From Micromonospora sp. MP36 (GTDB taxonomy: Bacteria > Actinomycetota > Actinomycetes > Mycobacteriales > Micromonosporaceae): a DNA stretch of 53,129 bases. The translations under genes and the position numbers were made by a program. Where the stretch lies: NCBI RefSeq assembly GCF_008119785.1, contig NZ_VSFA01000048.1, positions 1-53,129 of the forward strand, read 5' to 3'. Below the pieces are notes generated by a model that had not been told where the DNA came from, searched no databases, and was given only the letters and a program-made list of their open reading frames with translations. This document shows, in pieces, positions 30,539 to 38,617 of this stretch; position 1 is the first letter of the stretch, and every line of letters starts with the position of its first letter.

Positions 30539-31117
30539 TCAGGCCGTCGTCACACGCGGAACCGGCTGCGAGAAGCTCGTCTGCTGACCCGCGCAGTCGC
30601 AGGTGACGTTCGCCCGCTCGGCTGGGGTCGGCCGCAGGTGCAGGTACATCGCGATCACCATCGGGATGAAGACGACGGAGTTGTAGAACAGGTGCAGCTC
30701 CACCCGCGGCACCACCAGCTGGGCGACGCTGGTGGGCACCGTGCCGCCGAAGAAGAAGGTGCCGGTCTGCGCCTGGATCAGCAGCAGCAGGTGCTCGATG
30801 TGGTGCCAGAACTGCAGGCCGAGCGCGATCCCCCACCACACCTTGGAACGCCCGGAGAAGCCGGGCAGCAGCAGGAACAGGAAGACCAGCATCACGATGG
30901 CGTAGCCGTAGTGCAGCCACTCGGAGGTGACCAGCCAGGGCCAGAACTGCCCCAGCACACCGCGGGCCTGGGGGCGCGGTTTGTTCAGCACCCAGATCTG
31001 ATAAGCCTGCACGAGATGCTCGGCCCAATGCGCGATTACGACGATGAGAAAGAGTCGCAGCATGACCCGGTGATAGCGCCCGTTGATGCGGGCGAGCACT
31101 CCGGAATTCTGGCGCAT
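30539..31117 (-). CDS. His-rich polytopic membrane protein, unknown function
   Basis: This 192-residue protein has about five membrane segments. Histidines recur in patterns like those of membrane di-metal oxygenases: HWAEHLVQ (near 30), WLHYGY (near 70), FWHHIEHLLLL (near 105) and ELHLFYN (near 140). The C-terminus has a CDC pair. I do not recognise the family. Position and metal-like ligands suggest a membrane oxidase or desaturase-like enzyme, perhaps served by the CopC-like protein downstream (inference). ATG 31117 follows GGAGGAG. It heads the cotranscribed set with CopC-like and TIGR03084-type genes. Confidence 0.75.
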   Translation of the reverse strand: MRQNSGVLARINGRYHRVMLRLFLIVVIAHWAEHLVQAYQIWVLNKPRPQARGVLGQFWPWLVTSEWLHYGYAIVMLVFLFLLLPGFSGRSKVWWGIALGLQFWHHIEHLLLLIQAQTGTFFFGGTVPTSVAQLVVPRVELHLFYNSVVFIPMVIAMYLHLRPTPAERANVTCDCAGQQTSFSQPVPRVTTA

Positions 31118-31199
31118 GATTTGTCTCCTCCGGTGTGACGGCGTCGAGAAATCACGCTATCGGCGCACTGAAGACCATCATTCTTCTGTCGTGCGAAAT

Positions 31200-32210
31200 T
31201 CAGACTCCGATCGGTCTGCGGGTCACCGCCCGCCCGGCTTGGGCCGCGCTCAGGTGACCCGCCTCGTGCAGCCAGCGGACGGTGTCGGCCAGGGTGTCGA
31301 CGAGCGGTCGCGCGACTGGGGCGTCGTCGAGCGGACGGGCCACCTTGCAGGCGTAGATGGCGCCGTACTCGACCGGGACGTGCACGGGCAGCACCCGCTG
31401 GGCCAGCCCGGCGAGCCAGCCCACCGGCAGCAGCGCGGCCGCCGGCAGGTGCACGGCCGGCAGCCGACGGCCGGTGACCTCACGCAGCGCCCCCAGCAGC
31501 TCCCGGGTCCCCACGAACCGGCCCGGTGCGGCGATGCGGGCGGGCCCGCCCCGGGTCAGCACGTCGGCGTGCCGGACGGCCACGTCGCGGACGTCGCCGA
31601 TCGGGAAGCCGCCGTCCGGCCAGATCGGCATGAGGCCGCGCAGCGTGTCGCGCAGGCGCCTGGTCTGGTCGCCCAGCCGCGGGTCGTGCGGCCCGAGCAG
31701 CGCCGGCGGGTACGTGATGACCACCGGCAGCCCGTCCCGCCGGTGCTGCCGGGCCACCGTCTCGGCCGCCGCCTTGCTGGCCAGGTAGGGCTCCCGCGGC
31801 GCGCCGACCGGCGCGTCCGAGGTGATCGGCCCGGGCGCCGGCAGCAGCGCGCCGAAGGTCGAGACGTGCACGATCCGGTCCACCCCGGCGTCGCGGGCGG
31901 CGGCCAGCACGACCTCGGTGCCACGCCGGTTGACCGCGCGCATCTCGGCATGCCGGCGCGGGTCGAAGCTGTAGACCGACGCCGCGTGCAGCACCCCGGT
32001 GCAGCCCCGCACCGCCGCCGCCACGGCCACCGGGTCGGTGACGTCACCGAGCGCCATCGGCACCTCGGCGCCGCCGGCGAGCGGCTCCAGCGCCCGCCGG
32101 GCCCGCCGCGGATCCCGTACGAGCAACCGCACCGGGGCGCCGCGGCGGAGAAGTTCCGCCGCGATGTGCGAACCGAGAAAACCGGACCCGCCGGTGATCA
32201 GAAATGTCAT
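31200..32210 (-). CDS. Extended SDR: NAD-dependent epimerase/dehydratase-like
   Basis: This 336-residue extended short-chain dehydrogenase has the N-terminal TGGSGFLGSH motif, a VSTFGAL Ser/Thr region and the YxxxK pair in PYLASKAAAE. The C-terminal part (VHLPAAALLPVGWLAGLAQR) resembles 3-beta-hydroxysteroid dehydrogenase/isomerase or reductase relatives more than sugar-nucleotide epimerases. The substrate is unknown; oxidoreduction of the enediyne core or its attachments is possible (inference). ATG 32210 has a GGAGG site. It is divergent from the SCP2 gene, with only 90 bases between the starts. Confidence 0.85.
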   Translation of the reverse strand: MTFLITGGSGFLGSHIAAELLRRGAPVRLLVRDPRRARRALEPLAGGAEVPMALGDVTDPVAVAAAVRGCTGVLHAASVYSFDPRRHAEMRAVNRRGTEVVLAAARDAGVDRIVHVSTFGALLPAPGPITSDAPVGAPREPYLASKAAAETVARQHRRDGLPVVITYPPALLGPHDPRLGDQTRRLRDTLRGLMPIWPDGGFPIGDVRDVAVRHADVLTRGGPARIAAPGRFVGTRELLGALREVTGRRLPAVHLPAAALLPVGWLAGLAQRVLPVHVPVEYGAIYACKVARPLDDAPVARPLVDTLADTVRWLHEAGHLSAAQAGRAVTRRPIGV

Positions 32211-32300
32211 GCCGCACCTCCACGCATTCTGGGAGTTGGCCGGCGGTCGGCGCCGCCGAAAAAGTGAAACATCTCTTTTTCCACCGGAACGGAGTGACGC

Positions 32301-32744
32301 ATGACCATCACATTGAATCCCGCGGAAAGCCCGGCCGCTTTCGCGCGGCAGGTCAAGACGGCCTCGGACGCCGAATTGCGCGAGCTGGTCGCCGGGGACC
32401 GGCGCACGGCGGTACTCGGCGACCTGGTCGCCGGCATGCCGGACGTGTTCCGGCCCGACCGCGCCGGCTCGCTCGAGGCGGTGGTGCACTGGCACGTCAC
32501 CGGCCGCGCGGACGGCAACGACGACGTCTTCGAGCTGGAGATCGCCGGTGGCCGGTGCACGGTGTCCCCGCGGCCGGACCGCACGCCGCGGCTGGTGCTG
32601 CGCCTCGACGCGGTCAACTTCGTCAAGATGACCACCGGAAACGCCAACGCCCGGATGCTCTTCCTACGCGGCAAGCTGAAGGCCCGCGGCGACCTCGGAC
32701 TGGTCAACAAGTTCCCCGCCCTCTTCGACGTGCCCAGGCCCTGA
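32301..32744 (+). CDS. SCP2 sterol-binding-domain protein
   Basis: This 147-residue protein is made of a single SCP2-like lipid-binding domain: LEAVVHWHVTG, FELEIAGGRCTVSP, then LDAVNFVKMTTGNANARMLF and LRGKLKARGDLGLVNKFPALF, the family's hydrophobic-tunnel and C-terminal elements. Such proteins bind or carry hydrophobic molecules; here a polyene or enediyne intermediate would be a natural ligand (inference). ATG 32301 follows CGGAG. It faces the GMC oxidoreductase gene across a terminator. Confidence 0.85.
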   Translation: MTITLNPAESPAAFARQVKTASDAELRELVAGDRRTAVLGDLVAGMPDVFRPDRAGSLEAVVHWHVTGRADGNDDVFELEIAGGRCTVSPRPDRTPRLVLRLDAVNFVKMTTGNANARMLFLRGKLKARGDLGLVNKFPALFDVPRP

Positions 32745-32753
32745 GCCGGTGGA

Positions 32754-32781
32754 GGCCGGGTCCGCCGTGGCGGACCCGGCC
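32754..32781. terminator. Bidirectional hairpin terminator
   Basis: A perfect inverted repeat (32754-32766 with 32769-32781; in practice an 11-bp stem with a 6-nt loop) lies between convergent SCP2 and GMC genes. Confidence 0.65.
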
Positions 32782-32784
32782 GTT

Positions 32785-34419
32785 TCACGCCTGGGTGAGG
32801 AGGGGACGGCGGCTGCTGCTGACCGCCTCGGGCGGCTCGGCCACATACCGCACCGGCACCCCGCGCCGCGCGACCGCCTCGACGATCCCGGGCACCGCCC
32901 GCTCGGCCAGCGCCGCGATGGTGAAGGCCGGGTTGACGGTCAGCGCGCCGGGCACCGACGACCCGTCGGTGACGAAGATGCCGGGGTGGTCGCGCAGCTC
33001 GTGCGTGTCGTCCAGGGCGGACGTCTCCGGGTCGTCGCCGATCCGGCAGGACGAGAGCGGGTGCACCGTGTAGGCGCCGATCACCTCGTCGCTCCACGGC
33101 ATCACCTTGGCCAGGCCGTCGCGTTCCAGGATGTCCCGCACGTCCGCGTCGGCCCGCGCCCACGCGGCCCGGGTGTTCGCGGTCGGGTCGTAGCGCAGCG
33201 GGCCGCGGCTGAGCATCTGCTGCGAGATGCGGTCGGCGTTGCCGGTCTCGGGCGGCGGGCCGAAGACGCCCTCGTTGTCGTCCTCGGACATGATGAAGAC
33301 GGTCAGCCACGATTGCCAGCGGCGCAGCATCTCCTTCTTCTCGGCGCCGAACCAGGTGGGCCCGGTCGCGTCGCGCACCTGGGCCAGGATCGTGCCGAAG
33401 CCGGGCGGGAAGTAGAGCTGCTCCAGCGAGTAGCGGTGGAACTCGGGCAGGTTCTCGTCTAGCCAGTCCCAGGTGGCGCACACCGGGCCCTTGCCGATCT
33501 GGTAGGCCTCGTAGGCCCGTCCGTCGGGCCGGGAGAGGCCGAGCACCTCGCGCACTCGGTTCTCGTCGACGACCGCGGTGTTGAGCCGCTCGCCGTTGCC
33601 GGAGAAGTATCGGCCCACCGCGGCCGGCATCGTGCCGAGGTCCTCCTCGGAGCGCTGCAGGATCGCCGGGGTCGCGGCGGCGCCGGCCGCCACGATCACC
33701 ACCTTGCAGTCGATCGCGCCGCTGCCGGTGACCTCGCGGTAGTCCACGTCGTGCACGGTGTTGAAGTGCACGCGGTAGCCGCCGTCGATGCGCGAGAGGC
33801 GCTGCACCTCGTGCAGGGCGCGGATCTGCGCACCGTGCGCCAGCGCGCCCGGCAGGTAGTTCAGCAGCAGCGACCGCTTCGCGTCGAACCGGCAGCCGGA
33901 CATCATCCAGTTGCAGTTGGTGCACTTGGCCCGGTCGATGGCGGCCGGCACCGGGTTGGCCGTGCGGCCCGCGTGCGCGCACGCCGCCGCGAACAGGCCG
34001 CCCGAGTACGTGACGTCGTTCCAGTCCTGCCGGCTGATCGGCAGCGACTCGGCGACCTTGTCGTACCAGGGGTCGAGCGCGGGACGGTCGATGGCCGCCG
34101 GCCACATCCGCCGTCCCGCGCCGCCGAGCCGCTCGAAGGCGTACCGGGGCGCCCGTGGCATGGCCGCGAAGTAGACGACGCTGCCCCCGCCGACGCAGTT
34201 GCCGCCCAGGATGTTCATGCCGTCGCCCATGGTGAACTCGAAGGCGCGGGTGCTCGAGCTGCCGAACTTGAAGTCGTGCTCGAAGTCCTCGCCGGTCAGC
34301 CACGGGCCGCGCTCGAGCACGACGACGCGGGCACCGCCCGCGGCGAGCCGGTAGGCCGGGATCGCGCCGCCGAAGCCGCTGCCGATGACCACGACGTCGG
34401 TGGTCTCTATCGCTGTCAT
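32785..34419 (-). CDS. GMC-family FAD-dependent oxidoreductase
   Basis: This 544-residue flavoprotein has the N-terminal FAD motif VVVIGSGFGGAIPAYRLAAGG, a GGNCVGGGSVVYFAA segment of the type seen in cholesterol-oxidase-like GMC enzymes, and the C-terminal HPLSSCRIG ... NPAFTIAALAER block with its active-site His/Asn. A TNCNWMMSGC segment is also present. Nine-membered enediyne clusters encode an oxidoreductase of this type near the core genes (E9 group, from memory), so core tailoring is likely. Its ATG overlaps the stop of the upstream gene (ATGA), which suggests a two-subunit enzyme. Confidence 0.88.
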   Translation of the reverse strand: MTAIETTDVVVIGSGFGGAIPAYRLAAGGARVVVLERGPWLTGEDFEHDFKFGSSSTRAFEFTMGDGMNILGGNCVGGGSVVYFAAMPRAPRYAFERLGGAGRRMWPAAIDRPALDPWYDKVAESLPISRQDWNDVTYSGGLFAAACAHAGRTANPVPAAIDRAKCTNCNWMMSGCRFDAKRSLLLNYLPGALAHGAQIRALHEVQRLSRIDGGYRVHFNTVHDVDYREVTGSGAIDCKVVIVAAGAAATPAILQRSEEDLGTMPAAVGRYFSGNGERLNTAVVDENRVREVLGLSRPDGRAYEAYQIGKGPVCATWDWLDENLPEFHRYSLEQLYFPPGFGTILAQVRDATGPTWFGAEKKEMLRRWQSWLTVFIMSEDDNEGVFGPPPETGNADRISQQMLSRGPLRYDPTANTRAAWARADADVRDILERDGLAKVMPWSDEVIGAYTVHPLSSCRIGDDPETSALDDTHELRDHPGIFVTDGSSVPGALTVNPAFTIAALAERAVPGIVEAVARRGVPVRYVAEPPEAVSSSRRPLLTQA

Positions 34420-34985
34420 GCGGGATCTCCCGAGGGTGTGGTGTGCGGGTGTGGGGAGGCCAGCACCCGGCGGTAGGAGAAGTCCGGGAAGCGCCACAGG
34501 CCGTCCGCGTCGGGCTCGGTGAAGCCCATCGTGGTCAGGCCCGGATGGCCGGCCGCCAGGGCCTCGGTGGTGTGCACCGACGCGCCCGTGTCCCAGGCCA
34601 TGACGCTGAACATGGCGAGCGGCACCCACAGGTCCTGCTCGTCGGTGCCGGGCGCCATCAGCGCGGCGGCCAGCGCGGTCCGGTCGTCGAAGTCCAGGGC
34701 GACGAACGCGGGGACGCTGTCGTCGAGCGTCCGGTCGTGCTTCTCGGCGTACGCCTGCGCGTGGTCGTTGAGCCCGATCACGAGCGTCGGCAGCAGCCCG
34801 CCGATCCCGCCCTCTTCGGACGCCATCAGATCGACGGCGCCGGCCGCGACCGCGCCCCCGCCGTCGGCCGCACCGGCGACGGCACGGTCGGTGGCGTACC
34901 GCCGCTCGCCCGGGATGATGGTGTCCGCGAAGGCCTCGAGTGTCATCACCTCGGAAACGGTCAGTCGCGTGGCTTCCGATGGCAT
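34416..34985 (-). CDS. DUF5987-like small partner of the GMC oxidoreductase
   Basis: This 189-residue protein begins with the LTVSEVMTLEAFADTIIPGE pattern, typical of small subunits of GMC dehydrogenases (gluconate-2-dehydrogenase subunit 3 type) and of DUF5987 proteins. Then come GLLPTLVIGLNDHAQAYAE and FVALDFDDRTALAAALM, and a WRFPDFSYRR end. The stop shares ATGA with the GMC start, so the pair is translationally coupled and probably forms a complex. No Tat leader is visible, unlike membrane gluconate dehydrogenases, so the complex should be cytoplasmic. The gene diverges from the SgcJ-like gene. Confidence 0.75.
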   Translation of the reverse strand: MPSEATRLTVSEVMTLEAFADTIIPGERRYATDRAVAGAADGGGAVAAGAVDLMASEEGGIGGLLPTLVIGLNDHAQAYAEKHDRTLDDSVPAFVALDFDDRTALAAALMAPGTDEQDLWVPLAMFSVMAWDTGASVHTTEALAAGHPGLTTMGFTEPDADGLWRFPDFSYRRVLASPHPHTTPSGDPA

Positions 34986-35162
34986 CCGGCACCGCCTTTC
35001 TCCGCATTTCCATTCGAATTCTCATGGTCATTCGCGGCGCCGTTCGGGGTCATCTCTGGGCTTGCGGCGCGGCGCTGCGCACGCTTGGAGACGCTGCGCA
35101 GGCAGGAATTTGGACACGATGAAGGCATCCGTTTTCCGTCACCGTCGAGAAAGAGAGAGCCG

Positions 35163-35585
35163 ATGACTTCGACTACCGCATCCACCGAGGTGGACCGCTC
35201 CGAGCAGGCCGCCATCGCCGCGGTTCCGGCGCGCATGGTCAACGCGTGGCGCGAGCACGACGCCGACGCCTTCGCCGGGTTGTTCGCCGAGGACGGGACG
35301 CTGATCCTGCCCGGCGTCTTCGTTCAGGGACGCGACGCCATCAGGCAGTTCATGGCGAACGCGTACGCCGGCCCGTACCGCGGGACGACGGTCACCGGGA
35401 CGCCGATCGCGATCCGGCCGCTCGGCCCGGGCGCCGTGGCGCTGCTGACCGAGGGCGGCGTGATCAACGCCGGCGCCGAGGAGCTGGCGCCGGAGAACGC
35501 GATCCGGGCGTCGTGGATCCTGGTCAAGGAAAACGACAACTGGGTGCTCGCGGTCTACCAGAACTGCCCGCGCAACCGTTCCTGA
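35163..35585 (+). CDS. SgcJ/EcaC-family SnoaL-like protein
   Basis: This 140-residue NTF2-like protein has the ARMVNAWREHDADAFAGLFA start, LILPGVFVQGRDAIRQFMA, a TEGGVINAGAEEL middle and a W-ILVKENDNWVLAVYQNCP end, which fits the SgcJ/EcaC family. SgcJ of the C-1027 locus belongs to the enediyne gene set, and its role in core formation is not fully defined. ATG 35163 follows GAAAGAGAGAG. It is the only plus-strand gene between the GMC pair and the Unb genes and ends at a strong terminator. Confidence 0.88.
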   Translation: MTSTTASTEVDRSEQAAIAAVPARMVNAWREHDADAFAGLFAEDGTLILPGVFVQGRDAIRQFMANAYAGPYRGTTVTGTPIAIRPLGPGAVALLTEGGVINAGAEELAPENAIRASWILVKENDNWVLAVYQNCPRNRS

Positions 35586-35601
35586 TTTCCCAGTCGGTAA
35601 A

Positions 35602-35641
35602 CGAATACGCCGCCGGTGGCCCCCCACCGGCGGCGTATTCG
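35602..35641. terminator. Very strong bidirectional hairpin
   Basis: A perfect 18-bp inverted repeat (35602-35619 with 35624-35641, CCCC loop) lies between convergent SgcJ-like and UnbU genes. It terminates the long leftward enediyne operon. Confidence 0.8.
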
Positions 35642-35649
35642 CCTGCGCT

Positions 35650-36630
35650 CTAGGCCAAGCCCAGCGCCGGCTGCTGCCGGTGGTTCTCCCGGTACGAACG
35701 CACCCACCAGTACACGCCACGGATGACGCACACGATGGTCACCGCGAAGAACAGCGTGTAGACCACGTTGAAGGCCATCAGGATGCCGTAGACGGTGGCC
35801 ACCGAGGCGCCGAACATGAACATCGCCCGGCCGGTCGAGGGCGTGGTGCCCGGGTCGGTGATCATGTAGTTGGTGAACAGGACGAAGGCCACGCCGGTCA
35901 TCGGCACCAGCGCGCCCCACAGCGCGACGTCCCAGATCCAGTGCCGCACCAGCGCCTGGATGACGAAGCCGCCGACCCAGCCCATGATCAGCAGGACCTT
36001 CTTGGTCAGCATGGCGTTCAGCACGGTGCCTGCAGTAAGGATGATGAACGGGACAAGGAACGAGATCGCGTCCGGCACCGACTCGGTGAAGTGGTACGGC
36101 GGCGCGATGTTCACCCACGAGAAGGCGAGCAGGGTGATCGTGATGCCGAAGTTCGACGGGTTCAGAAAGTGCCGCACCCGGCCCTTGATCGGGGCGCGGA
36201 AGACGTACTTCTGCCCGATCGCCACCACCACGGCGAACGCGATCGGCCAGAAGTGCACGTTGGCGTAGAGCAGCATGTTGCAGGCCAGCGCGGTGATGTG
36301 GGTGGGCAGCAGGAACGTGTAGACGCCCCACGCGCCGTTGCCGGCGAACTCGGGCCGGCGGCCGTTCGCCCACGCCGCCACCGACTCGATGGCGATCTCG
36401 GCGGTGTAGCCGACGGCCAGGGCCAGCAGCGGCCAGAGCCACGGCTGCTCGAAGCCGAGCACCGCGTAGCCGAAGATGTTGAAGATGCTCATCGAGATGG
36501 CGAAGTTGCGTAGCGCCTTGTAGCGAGGGTCGGTGCGGTCGACGCGGGCCGGCTTGCCGGTGGCCGCCGCGGGTGAGACCAACGGCTCTGCGGGCCGGCT
36601 GTTCGTGGGGCGGATTACGGTGTCGGTCAT
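35650..36630 (-). CDS. unbU: Enediyne cassette membrane protein UnbU
   Basis: This 326-residue integral membrane protein has roughly eight hydrophobic segments (for example ISMSIFNIFGYAVLGF, GITITLLAFSWVNIAPP, ISFLVPFIILTAGTVLNAML, MFMFGASVATVYGILMAFNV). It has an ITDPGTTPSTGRAMF segment recalling RnfD/NqrB-type membrane subunits. Sequence pattern, length and position match UnbU, one of the five proteins shared by all enediyne loci. The exact reaction is not established; a redox or transport function in core maturation is possible. ATG 36630 follows GGAGGT and overlaps the UnbV stop (ATGA). It is the last gene of the operon. Confidence 0.9.
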   Translation of the reverse strand: MTDTVIRPTNSRPAEPLVSPAAATGKPARVDRTDPRYKALRNFAISMSIFNIFGYAVLGFEQPWLWPLLALAVGYTAEIAIESVAAWANGRRPEFAGNGAWGVYTFLLPTHITALACNMLLYANVHFWPIAFAVVVAIGQKYVFRAPIKGRVRHFLNPSNFGITITLLAFSWVNIAPPYHFTESVPDAISFLVPFIILTAGTVLNAMLTKKVLLIMGWVGGFVIQALVRHWIWDVALWGALVPMTGVAFVLFTNYMITDPGTTPSTGRAMFMFGASVATVYGILMAFNVVYTLFFAVTIVCVIRGVYWWVRSYRENHRQQPALGLA

Positions 36631-38609
36631 CGCGCTGCTACCTCCGTTGCCTGCTCGGTGAGCAGCACGTCGTGCCACCCGTGGGTCAGGTCGAGCGTCT
36701 GATTGCGGGCGACCCCGGCGGAGTCACGCCACTTCACCGTGGCCTTGACGGGCTGCGAGCCGGCGTCGCCGAGCCCGAAGAAGACGTCGAAGCTGCGCCG
36801 GCCGCTGTGCCCGCTGCCGCCGTCGAGCTGCGAGATCTGGGTCCGGCCGTCGGCCGTGGTGATGCGAACCTGCGCGCCGTACGCGGGCGTGCGGGCCTGG
36901 TCGTCGTCCAGCGCCGGGCGGTGGAGCCGCAGCCCGAGGAAGTTCCCGTGGCCGGCGTTGTCGTTGCGGTAGTAGGCGGGCGCGTCCCACTGCCGGGCCA
37001 CGGCGAAGTCCTGGCCGCCGTTGTTGTCGGCGTCACCGACCGCGATCCCGCGGGTCGGCACCGGCACCCCGAGACCCAGGTCCTCGCTGATGTTCAGGAA
37101 TTTGCCGTCCTCGCTCGGTGCCCAGAACGCCAGCTTCTGGTGTCCGGCGATGTCGTCACCCGGCTCGGCCTTCGGCCACATCTGCGGGTTCTGCAGCATC
37201 AGGTCGTTGCTCATGGCCAACTCCTGCAGCCACGGCCAGCGGTTGATGGAGCCCTTGACGAAGCCGTCGGCCTGCACCACGGCCAGCCGGCCGCTGTTGT
37301 CGAAGTCGGCCATCTTGGCGTCCCAGCCCCAGCCGGTGAAGGCCATGCCGTGCTCGGCGGCCTCCTGGTCGTACGGCGCGGTGCCACGGCGGAGCTTCTC
37401 GCCGGCCTCCTGCTCGGTGGCGGCGTTGTTGCGCCAGACGAAGTTGCTCTCCTCGATGCCCCACTCGGTCGTGATGTTGCTGACGAAGATGTCGAACCGG
37501 CCGGTGCCCATCAGGTCGCCGAAGTCGACCGACATGCCCTTGAACGAGTCATGGCCCAGCACCATCGACTTCGGGGTGGTGGCCCCGCGACGACCCTCCA
37601 CACCGGCGAACTTAATCTTGCCCGGGGTGGACACGTTGTGCAGCAGGTGGTCGTGGCCGAAGTCGTTGGCCAGGTAGAGCTCGGGCAACAGGTCGCCGTC
37701 GAGGTCGGCCGAGCCGGCGCCGAGGGTCCAGCCGGAGGCCAGCTTCGGCGGCACGGCGCCCGGCTGCTCCTGGTAGTTCACCGACGGCTTGTCGCCGCCG
37801 GTCGCGCCGGTCCAGCGCAGCACATGCGCGCCGCCGCCGTTCGTCGCCCGCGACATCGCGTGGTTCATCTCGACGTTGCGCGCCGAGTCCGGGTCGAGCA
37901 CGCCGCTGTCCGGGAAGTAGTTGAACACCCCGATGTCCGGGTGCGAGTCACCGTCGAAGTCGGCGATCGCCACCGCGTTGGTGTTCCACAGCGGGCCGTG
38001 GTAGCTGCCGTCCGCGGCGGGCGCCTGCGGCACCAACTCGGTCGGCTGGTAGGTGGCTTTGCTGAGGGACGTCGAGGTGCCGCTCTGCTTGTTGAGGAAG
38101 ACAATCGGCGTGCGGCCCCAGTAGTAGGCCAGCAGGTCCATCCGGCCGTCCTGGTTGAAGTCGCCGGGCGTGCAGCCCATCGGCGCCACCCCCGGGCCGT
38201 TCGGCAGCGGCGCAGAATCCAGCACGAACGGCGCATAGCGGTCGCCGGTTCCGGGTACGGGGGTGACAATGACGGAGTCGCTGCGGGTGTCCACCAGACA
38301 GAGGTCCTGGGCGATGCCGGCCCCGGTGAGGTCGTTGATCGCGATGCCCGCGCCGACCGAGGAGATCCAGGCGCGGATGTGCTCGTAGTCCTCGTTCACC
38401 CGGCGGACGGTGTTGTTCGGGAGGCCGGGTGGCAGGGCGATCGGGAGTTCGGTGAAGTGGTAGCGGGACGAGACGGCGGCCCGTTCCGCGGCCGAGGCGG
38501 ACGGTGCGCGGGCGATGGCGTAGAGGCCGCCGACCAGCAGGATCGCGAACAGGGCCGGCAACATCCGCCGTGCCCGTCCGACCGTGGGCGTAGACAAGGG
38601 GCTCTCCAT
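36627..38609 (-). CDS. unbV: Enediyne cassette protein UnbV (ASPIC/FG-GAP repeat)
   Basis: This 660-residue protein starts with an uncleaved or cleaved signal segment (RRMLPALFAILLVGGLYAIA). It then has repeated FG-GAP/VCBS calcium-binding blades: DFNQDGRMDLLAYYW, DFDGDSHPDIGVFN, DLDGDLLPELYLAND, DFDNSGRLAVVQADG and DADNNGGQDFAVAR. It ends with an ASPIC/UnbV domain (YGAQVRITTADGRTQISQLD, then GSGHSGRRS). This is the conserved UnbV of enediyne loci, likely outside or on the membrane face and paired with UnbU. Its role in the pathway is unknown. It begins nine bases after the P450 stop and overlaps UnbU by four. Confidence 0.92.
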   Translation of the reverse strand: MESPLSTPTVGRARRMLPALFAILLVGGLYAIARAPSASAAERAAVSSRYHFTELPIALPPGLPNNTVRRVNEDYEHIRAWISSVGAGIAINDLTGAGIAQDLCLVDTRSDSVIVTPVPGTGDRYAPFVLDSAPLPNGPGVAPMGCTPGDFNQDGRMDLLAYYWGRTPIVFLNKQSGTSTSLSKATYQPTELVPQAPAADGSYHGPLWNTNAVAIADFDGDSHPDIGVFNYFPDSGVLDPDSARNVEMNHAMSRATNGGGAHVLRWTGATGGDKPSVNYQEQPGAVPPKLASGWTLGAGSADLDGDLLPELYLANDFGHDHLLHNVSTPGKIKFAGVEGRRGATTPKSMVLGHDSFKGMSVDFGDLMGTGRFDIFVSNITTEWGIEESNFVWRNNAATEQEAGEKLRRGTAPYDQEAAEHGMAFTGWGWDAKMADFDNSGRLAVVQADGFVKGSINRWPWLQELAMSNDLMLQNPQMWPKAEPGDDIAGHQKLAFWAPSEDGKFLNISEDLGLGVPVPTRGIAVGDADNNGGQDFAVARQWDAPAYYRNDNAGHGNFLGLRLHRPALDDDQARTPAYGAQVRITTADGRTQISQLDGGSGHSGRRSFDVFFGLGDAGSQPVKATVKWRDSAGVARNQTLDLTHGWHDVLLTEQATEVAAR

Positions 38610-38617
38610 TCAGGTGG

